A stretch of DNA of 64,000 nucleotides from positions 1 to 64,000 of the forward strand of contig JAPUEI010000086.1 of NCBI GenBank assembly GCA_027492675.1, in the 5' to 3' direction. Of this stretch, positions 58,743-64,000 are shown in pieces. The notes beneath the pieces were generated by a model that was not told the DNA's origin, made no database searches, and saw only the letters and a program-made list of their open reading frames with translations. The position numbers were made by a program, and so were the translations under genes. Origin of the DNA: Propionibacteriaceae bacterium (lineage in GTDB: Bacteria; Actinomycetota; Actinomycetes; Propionibacteriales; Propionibacteriaceae). The number at the start of each line of letters is the position of its first letter. Position 1 is the first letter of the stretch.

Positions 58743-60728
58743 ATGGAGCAACCGTTCCTGCATGCCCTGAGCGTCGTACTGGCGGCGCCTCAGCAGTGTT
58801 GGTCCCAGCCCGACGGGCACGTGGCCCCGTCGCCGATCCAGGGCGTGTACTGCTGTGACGTACGGATCGCCTCCGAGGTCGTGCTGGGAGCCGGCGACCA
58901 GGTCGTCGAGGCCATCGGCACCGTCGAGTCGGGCGGCGGGTTCGCGCGCTATGACGCGGTCGCGCGGACGCCGGAGTACGGGGCCGACCCGGCCATCGTC
59001 TGGTCTCGCGAGCGCACGCTCACCGCGGACGGGATCCGGGAGCGCGTCGTCGTCCGCAGCTCGGCGCCCGAGGCCCGCACGTTCCCCCTGCTGCTCATCG
59101 TGCGGCCCGACGCCACACCGATGTCGGCCGTACGGGCCAGCGTCACCGTCAACGACCCGCCGATGCCCCGTCCGACCGGCGACGGCTCGTACACCTGGAC
59201 GTTCGGCCACGCCGGGCGCGCCACGCTGAGCGCTCCCGGCGCGCGCCTGTTGGACCGGGCAGGGGCGGTGTACGCGCTGTGGCAGGTCTCCGTACCGGCG
59301 CGCGGCACGACCTCGGTGGAGTGGCGACTGGACGCGGCGGACCCCGGGTTCCCGTTCGTCCACAGCCCCTCGGTGGTGGTGGAGGCCACCGGCAGCGAGC
59401 CGCTGGACCTCCTCGTACAGACCGCACGTCACGACCTGGCCGCCCTGCGGATGACCGATCGCGACAACCCGGACCACACGTTCTACGCGGCCGGCGCCCC
59501 GTGGTTCCTCACCTTGTTCGGCCGCGACTCGCTGCTCGCCGCGCGGCTGGCGCTGCCGTGGGCCCCCGAGGTCGCGCTCAGCACGCTCAAGGTGCTCGCC
59601 GCGCGGCAGGGCACCGCGACCGACCCCGCCACCGCCGAGCAGCCGGGCAAGATCCCTCACGAGGTGCGCGGCGAATCGCTCCGCCTGTACGGAACAGCGT
59701 CCCGCGCGCCCGGCGCCGAGGACATCGTGCTGCCGCCGGTCTACTACGGCACCATCGACGCCACCTGCCTGTGGATCAGCCTCCTGGGCGATGTCGTCGA
59801 GGCGGGACTCCCCCAGGACGACCTGGACGCGTTGATGCCGAACCTGCGCGCGGCACTGGGGTGGCTGCGCGACCACGCGGACGCGGACGGCGACGGCTTC
59901 CTCGAGTATCACGACACCGGCGACGGGCTGGTCAACCAGGGGTGGAAGGACTCCGGCGACTCGATCCGATGGGCCGACGGCAGCCTGGCCGAGTCCCCGA
60001 TCGCGCTCTGCGAGGTGCAGGGGTACGCGCACGAGGCCGCGGTGGTCGGCGCCCGGTTGCTGGACCGCGCCGGCGACTCCGTCGGGGCGAGGTTCTGGCG
60101 CCACTGGGCGGCCGACCTGGCGACCCGGTTCCGCGAGAAGTTCTGGACGTTCGACGACGCCGGCCTCTACCCGGCGATCGCCCTCGACGCCTCGAAGCGG
60201 CCCGTCACCGGCGTCGCGTCCAACATGGGCCACCTGCTCGGCACCGGCATCCTCACCGAGGCCGAGTCCCGTACGGTCGTCTCCCGGCTCATGAACCCGA
60301 CCATGCGGTCCGGTTTCGGCATCCGCACCTTGTCGTCGGACAACGGCGGCTACTGGCCGCTGGGCTACCACGTCGGCAGCATCTGGACCCACGACAACGG
60401 CGTCATCCTGCACGGCATGCTGCGCGACGGCTTCGCCGCAGAGGCCAAGACGCTCGCCTCCGAGCTGCTGCGAGCGGCGATCGCGTACGACTACCGGCTG
60501 CCTGAGCTGTACGCGGGCTACGGCGCCGACGAGACGCAGAGCCCCCTGCCGTTCCCGGCCGCCTGCCACCCGCAGGCCTGGGCGGCGGCGACGGCCGCGG
60601 TCATCGAGCGGGTGCTGCGACCGTGGCCGCTGTGGCGCCTGGCCGAGGACATCCGCTACGCCAGGGAGCAGGCCGCGCCGGCCAGATCGGTCGAGAGCCC
60701 CGCCACGTACGATGACCCCACCGACTGA
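58743..60728 (+). CDS. Glycogen-debranching-like amylo-alpha-1,6-glucosidase
   Basis: The 661-aa protein has an N-terminal beta domain typical of glycogen debranching enzymes (about 1-210, starting HVAPSPIQGVYCCDVR) and a C-terminal (alpha/alpha)6 barrel (about 225-645). The barrel carries FLTLFGRDSLLAA, VNQGWKDSGDSIRW and WPLGYHVGSIWTHDNG, with probable catalytic acids in these segments. It would hydrolyse alpha-1,6-branched glucans or a related glucoside. GTGGAGGTGGAGCA is a strong ribosome site. A palindrome at 58690 suggests sugar-responsive control. Confidence 0.85.
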   Translation: MEQPFLHALSVVLAAPQQCWSQPDGHVAPSPIQGVYCCDVRIASEVVLGAGDQVVEAIGTVESGGGFARYDAVARTPEYGADPAIVWSRERTLTADGIRERVVVRSSAPEARTFPLLLIVRPDATPMSAVRASVTVNDPPMPRPTGDGSYTWTFGHAGRATLSAPGARLLDRAGAVYALWQVSVPARGTTSVEWRLDAADPGFPFVHSPSVVVEATGSEPLDLLVQTARHDLAALRMTDRDNPDHTFYAAGAPWFLTLFGRDSLLAARLALPWAPEVALSTLKVLAARQGTATDPATAEQPGKIPHEVRGESLRLYGTASRAPGAEDIVLPPVYYGTIDATCLWISLLGDVVEAGLPQDDLDALMPNLRAALGWLRDHADADGDGFLEYHDTGDGLVNQGWKDSGDSIRWADGSLAESPIALCEVQGYAHEAAVVGARLLDRAGDSVGARFWRHWAADLATRFREKFWTFDDAGLYPAIALDASKRPVTGVASNMGHLLGTGILTEAESRTVVSRLMNPTMRSGFGIRTLSSDNGGYWPLGYHVGSIWTHDNGVILHGMLRDGFAAEAKTLASELLRAAIAYDYRLPELYAGYGADETQSPLPFPAACHPQAWAAATAAVIERVLRPWPLWRLAEDIRYAREQAAPARSVESPATYDDPTD

Positions 60729-60740
60729 CGGGAGAGGCGG

Positions 60741-61282
60741 ATGGGCGCACAGTTCTAGGGACTGACCGATCGGCACAAGGACTTCATCGCCGAGCAGCAC
60801 GTGTTCTTCGTGGCGACCGCTGCGCGCGATGGCCGCGTCAACGTGTCGCCGAAGGGCCTCGACGCGCTGCGGATCGTCTCCGACACGCGCGCCGTCTGGC
60901 TGAACGGCACCGGCAGCGGCAACGAGACCGCGGCCCACCTGCTCGACACCCCGCGAATGACCGTCATGCTGTGCTCGTTCGTGAGGGAGCCGCTGATCCT
61001 GCGGATGTACGGGACGGCGCGTGCCGTCCATGTGGGCGACCCCGAGTGGGACGAGCTGTACGGGCTGTTTCCGCCGATGAAGGGCGCGCGCAACATCTTC
61101 GTGCTCGACATCGACCTCGTACAGACGTCCTGCGGCTACGGCGTCCCCTTCATGGAGTTCACCGGCGACCGCCCGCTCATGGACTCGTGGGCGGAGAAGA
61201 AGGCCCCGAGGGCCTCCACGCCTACCAGCAGGCGAAGAACCGCGTCAGCCTCGACGGGATGCCGACGGGCCTGCCTAGCTGA
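60741..61282 (+). pseudogene. Pyridoxamine 5'-phosphate oxidase-like gene with nonsense and frameshift lesions
   Basis: The frame from the ATG at 60741 (good ribosome site GGGAGAGGCGG) reads MGAQF, hits TAG at 60756-60758, then continues GLTDRHKDFIAEQHVFFVAT and further conserved sequence (NVSPKGLD, GSGNETAAHL). Near 61202 the frame fails: the expected end GPEGLHAYQQAKNRVSLDG appears only in another frame, consistent with one missing G after GAGAAGAA. The frame then closes at TGA 61280-61282. The residues after the TAG are well conserved, so the damage is recent, or one or both changes are sequencing errors. Downstream GTG 60801 could restart a shortened protein. Its end overlaps the convergent beta-CASP gene. 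Confidence 0.8.
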
Positions 61283-63059
61283 TGATCTTCGGTACGTGCG
61301 CGAGCAGGGCCACGATCGACTGACCGCCCGGCGTCTCCACCGCACCGGCCGCCGCGTACAGCGCCAGGTTCACTCCCTCCCGCACCTGTGCGAGATCGGG
61401 GCTCTCCGCGCGCACCAGGTCGAGCACGCCGTGCAGCAGCTCGGACACCTCGGCCTGTTTCTCCGCCGGCAGGAACGCGATCTGCCCGATGGCGGTCTCG
61501 ATGATCACCGCGACCTGCTCCATGTCGTCGGCGTGGGTGTCGGCGACCTTGCGCACCGGCAACGAACCGCCGGGCGAGGGGCGGGTCACGGTCGGCGCCG
61601 GCTTCGTCGGCCGCTCAGGCACCGGCGCCGGTTCCCTCGGCACCTCACCTGACAAGGGGCTCAACGGCGCGTACGTGCCGGTGGCGCTCAGCGTGACGCG
61701 CTCGCCGTACCTCGGGACCGTGGCCGTCAGGCCGAGTTCTGTACGGATGCGGGCGGCGAGCGCCTCCGCCGAGCCCTCCTCGCCGTGGGTGACGAAGACC
61801 GTCTCGGGCTTCGGTGAGAGGTCGCGCAGCCAGTCGATGAGGTCGGAGCCGTCGGCGTGCACCGAGAACTCGCCGTCCTGGACGATCTCCGCCTTGACCG
61901 GCACGTACCGTCCCCTGAACTTCATCTCCGTGGCTCCCTGGAGCAGGGTGCGGCCGCGGGTGCCGACGCCCTGGTAGCCGGTGAAGATCACGGCGTTGCG
62001 CTCGTTCGGCAGCATCGCCTCGAGGTGGTGCAGCACGCGACCGCCGGTCGCCATGCCCGAGGAGCTGATGATGATCGACGGCTGGTTGGGGTGGTTGAGC
62101 TGCTTGGACTGCTCGGCGTCGGTGACCTCGTGGAGGTTGCGCAGGTTGAAGAAGTCCTCGGGCTCGATGTCGTCGCGGAGCTCGCCGCGGGACTCGGCCT
62201 CGCGGTAGACGGCCAGGGCGGCGACCGCCATCGGGCTGTTGACGTAGATGGGGACGTCGCGCGGGATCCGCCCCTGCTCGCGCAGCTCGGTGAGCGCCTT
62301 GAGCACGTTCTCCGTACGGTCGACGGCGAACGCCGGGACGAGCACCGACCCGCCGCGCGCGATGGTGTGGCGGATGGTCTCGGCCATCATCTCGTGCTCG
62401 GGACCGTCGGGTTCGGGGTGCTCGCGATCGCCGTACGTGCTCTCGATGAGCACGAAGGGCGAACCAGGCGGCACGTCGCGGGGACGCAGCACCGGGTGGT
62501 CGTGACGGCCGAGGTCGCCGGAGAAGAGCACCGACCCTTCCGCGGTGGAGAGCGTGACCGACGAGGAGCCGAGGATGTGGCCGGCGCGCGTGAAGCGGAT
62601 CGCGATGCCGTCACCCAGGTCGAGGTCGGTGTCGTACGCGCTGGCCTTGAACAGCGGGACCGTCTGCTCGACGTCGGCGACGGTGTACAGGGGCATGGGC
62701 GGGTTGTGCTTGGAATAGCCACCCTCGGCCGCGTTCTCCGCCTCGCGCTCCTGCAGATGCCCGGCGTCCATGAGCACGATCGCGGCGAGCTTGCTCGTCC
62801 CCTCCGTACACCACACCGGACCCGAGAACCCGTCCCTGACAAGGGCAGGGAGGTACGCGCAGTGGTCGGCATGGGCATGCGTCAGGATCACGTCGTCGAT
62901 GGAGCTCGGCGGCACCGGGAAGTCGGCCCAGTTCATCTCGCGCCACTGCTTCTCGCCCTGGAACATCCCCGCGTCGACGAGGATCCGCCGATCTCCGAGA
63001 TCGACCAGATACTTGGAACCCGTGACGGTGCCCGCAGCACCGAGGAATGTCAGCGTCAT
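61275..63059 (-). CDS. Beta-CASP metallo-beta-lactamase ribonuclease-like protein
   Basis: The 594-aa protein has metallo-beta-lactamase motif HAHADHC (His61-Ala-His63-Ala-Asp65-His66), then SGDLGRHDHPVL and a beta-CASP insert with PAFAVDRTENVL, SSSGMATGGRVLHHLEAML and EFSVHADG. This is the bacterial/archaeal CPSF-like group of RNA-cleaving enzymes. A linker (about 470-505, Pro-rich) and a C-terminal helical domain of ~90 residues are additional. I chose the ATG at 63059 because GGAGG lies ten bases before it; an ATG at 63068 lies too close to that site. The exact RNA target is unknown. Confidence 0.86.
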   Translation of the reverse strand: MTLTFLGAAGTVTGSKYLVDLGDRRILVDAGMFQGEKQWREMNWADFPVPPSSIDDVILTHAHADHCAYLPALVRDGFSGPVWCTEGTSKLAAIVLMDAGHLQEREAENAAEGGYSKHNPPMPLYTVADVEQTVPLFKASAYDTDLDLGDGIAIRFTRAGHILGSSSVTLSTAEGSVLFSGDLGRHDHPVLRPRDVPPGSPFVLIESTYGDREHPEPDGPEHEMMAETIRHTIARGGSVLVPAFAVDRTENVLKALTELREQGRIPRDVPIYVNSPMAVAALAVYREAESRGELRDDIEPEDFFNLRNLHEVTDAEQSKQLNHPNQPSIIISSSGMATGGRVLHHLEAMLPNERNAVIFTGYQGVGTRGRTLLQGATEMKFRGRYVPVKAEIVQDGEFSVHADGSDLIDWLRDLSPKPETVFVTHGEEGSAEALAARIRTELGLTATVPRYGERVTLSATGTYAPLSPLSGEVPREPAPVPERPTKPAPTVTRPSPGGSLPVRKVADTHADDMEQVAVIIETAIGQIAFLPAEKQAEVSELLHGVLDLVRAESPDLAQVREGVNLALYAAAGAVETPGGQSIVALLAHVPKIIS

Positions 63060-63098
63060 CGCAGCCATGCCTCCACGATGGCACGCGGAGGGTGCTAC

Positions 63099-63248
63099 CG
63101 AGAGACTTCCGACCCCTTACCGAGAGACTTCTGAACCACTCGCGAGAGACTTTCGGTCTCGCTGGGGCAGAAGTTCTCTCGGCAGCGGTGTGGAAGTCTC
63201 TCGGTAACGGTGTGGAAGTCTCTCGGTAACGGTGTGGAAGTCTCTCGG
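63099..63248. repeat. 22-bp-phased repeat array F: three forward then four reverse units
   Basis: CGAGAGACTT starts at 63099, 63121 and 63143. The reverse CTCTCGG starts at 63176, 63198, 63220 and 63242. All steps within a block are exactly 22 bp. The word is the same as in array C, about 55 kb away, and three of the reverse units are nearly identical (TCTCGGTAACGGTGTGGAAG). The array fills the 203-base gap between the FtsX-type gene's end and the beta-CASP gene's start. Confidence 0.95.
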
Positions 63249-63271
63249 TAAGCGGGCGGGAGACCCCCCCG

Positions 63272-64000
63272 CTACTCCGCGGCGAGGGCCGTGGCCGGCT
63301 GCACCTTCCCCGCCCGGATCGACGGCAGTACGGACGCGAGCCAGCCGGCCCCCAGCCCGAAAGCCAGGATGCCCGCCAGCATCAGCCACGGCATGGACAC
63401 CACGACCGCCGAGACCTGCTGGCCGAGGAGGGCGTAGCTTCCGGCGATGCCGTACCCGACCCCCAGCCCGATCCCGAGCAGCACGCCGACGCCGGCCAGC
63501 ACCATGGCCTCGGTGCCGAACATCCCGCGGAGCTGGCCGCGCGTCAGACCCAGCGCCCGCAGCAGCGCCGACTCCCGCGTGCGCTCCAGCACGGACAGCC
63601 CGAGCGTGTTCGAGATGCCGACGATGGCGACGAGTACGGATGCGGCGAGCAGCCCGATCACGACACCGAGCACGATGTTGAGGATCTGCTGGATCTGCTG
63701 GCGCGCCTGGATCCCACCCGCGACCTGGAGCCCTTCGACGTCCTGCAGTTCATTCGTGATCGCTTCGATCTTCGAGTCAGGGTTGTTGGTGTCCGTGAGC
63801 TTCAGCCACGCCGACGACATCGAGGTGGTGGAGATCTTGGCCACGTTGGCGAGCGTGATCACGGGCTGGTTCGGCGACACCGGCAGCACGACGACCCGCA
63901 GGGACACCGAGCCCTTGTCGCCCGTCACGGTGATCGTCGATCCGTCCGGGATCTTCATCCCCTTCGGCACGATGACGGTGTCCTCGGCGAGGCCGTCGAT
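63272..64000 (-). CDS. FtsX-type ABC transporter permease, 3' part (partial)
   Basis: The frame is open to the window edge at 64000, so the N terminus is missing. The visible 242 residues show the C-terminal MacB/FtsX core: a periplasmic portion, then three membrane helices. The characteristic RTRESALLRALGLTRGQLRGM loop follows SNTLGLSVLE, and it ends in SIRAGKVQPATALAAE. This is the LolCE/MacB-like group of permeases working with a separate ATPase, which would lie beyond the window. The substrate is unknown. Confidence 0.87.
   Translation of the reverse strand: MDGLAEDTVIVPKGMKIPDGSTITVTGDKGSVSLRVVVLPVSPNQPVITLANVAKISTTSMSSAWLKLTDTNNPDSKIEAITNELQDVEGLQVAGGIQARQQIQQILNIVLGVVIGLLAASVLVAIVGISNTLGLSVLERTRESALLRALGLTRGQLRGMFGTEAMVLAGVGVLLGIGLGVGYGIAGSYALLGQQVSAVVVSMPWLMLAGILAFGLGAGWLASVLPSIRAGKVQPATALAAE

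Overview
The window is chromosomal DNA from a high-GC actinobacterium. Signs of this are the strong G/C third-position bias, the many leaderless genes with a TANNNT hexamer 6 to 8 bases before the start codon, the CIRCE and HAIR heat-shock operators, an IdeR/DtxR-type iron box, and an htdX-fabG4-fadA2-like lipid cluster. A member of the Propionibacteriales is plausible, but the sequence alone does not prove it. I see no phage, plasmid, transposase or CRISPR locus. This is a mosaic of housekeeping and accessory operons.

Layout. 1-655: tRNA-Leu(CAG), an inverted repeat array and a small protein. 0.7-2.6 kb: a GAF histidine kinase fused to a pseudo-receiver and a LuxR output domain. 2.7-6.0 kb: class II aldolase, HAD phosphatase, DhaL and DhaK, a likely triose/ketose operon. 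6.3-9.3 kb: UTP-glucose-1-P uridylyltransferase and galactokinase, divergent. 9.3-14.9 kb: ADP-ribosylglycohydrolase and a LysR regulator facing putA. 14.9-23.1 kb: secreted transglycosylase, ABC-F, MazG-like protein, YceH-methyltransferase fusion, RecQ helicase with a phosphoribosyltransferase-like tail, Hsp20 under dual HrcA/HspR-type operators, Nudix, PyrE. 23.4-29.7 kb: a complete beta-oxidation-like set (MaoC hydratase, FabG4-like reductase, thiolase, acyl-CoA oxidase) with a TetR regulator and an obvious operator. 30-35 kb: MFS pump, then an ABC exporter with its own two-component system. 35-43 kb: transglutaminase-like protein, a long Glu/Pro-rich protein, NagZ-like GH3, a membrane-anchored protein, an MFS transporter and an SPFH protein. 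43.1-44.0 kb: a 0.9-kb noncoding block made of a duplicated hairpin element with eight DnaA-box-like nonamers. 44-49 kb: ferredoxin-NADP reductase, an arsR/arsM/arsC locus without a pump, a serine hydrolase. 49.6-55.3 kb: unknown proteins, a TIGR02206-like membrane protein, a cysteine-less thioredoxin-like protein, the three-gene AmmeMemoRadiSam system, and a transporter preceded by a leader peptide. 55.3-58.6 kb: efeUOB ferrous-iron uptake under an iron box. 58.7-64 kb: glycogen-debranching-like enzyme, a broken PNPOx-like gene, a beta-CASP metallo-beta-lactamase, and a truncated FtsX-type permease.

The least expected signal is in the gaps between genes. Four gaps carry tandem arrays of one 22-bp-phased repeat family, either all in one orientation or as two facing blocks. 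Three others carry two forward and two reverse copies of a private word with a 50-51-bp period, and one carries the same design with a 19-bp period. Periods of 22 and 19 bp do not fit coding repeats, and no standard bacterial repeat class I know of describes them well. Together with the duplicated DnaA-box block, they are the best candidates here for undescribed biology.

All functional statements come from motifs and gene context. No database search or computation was run.
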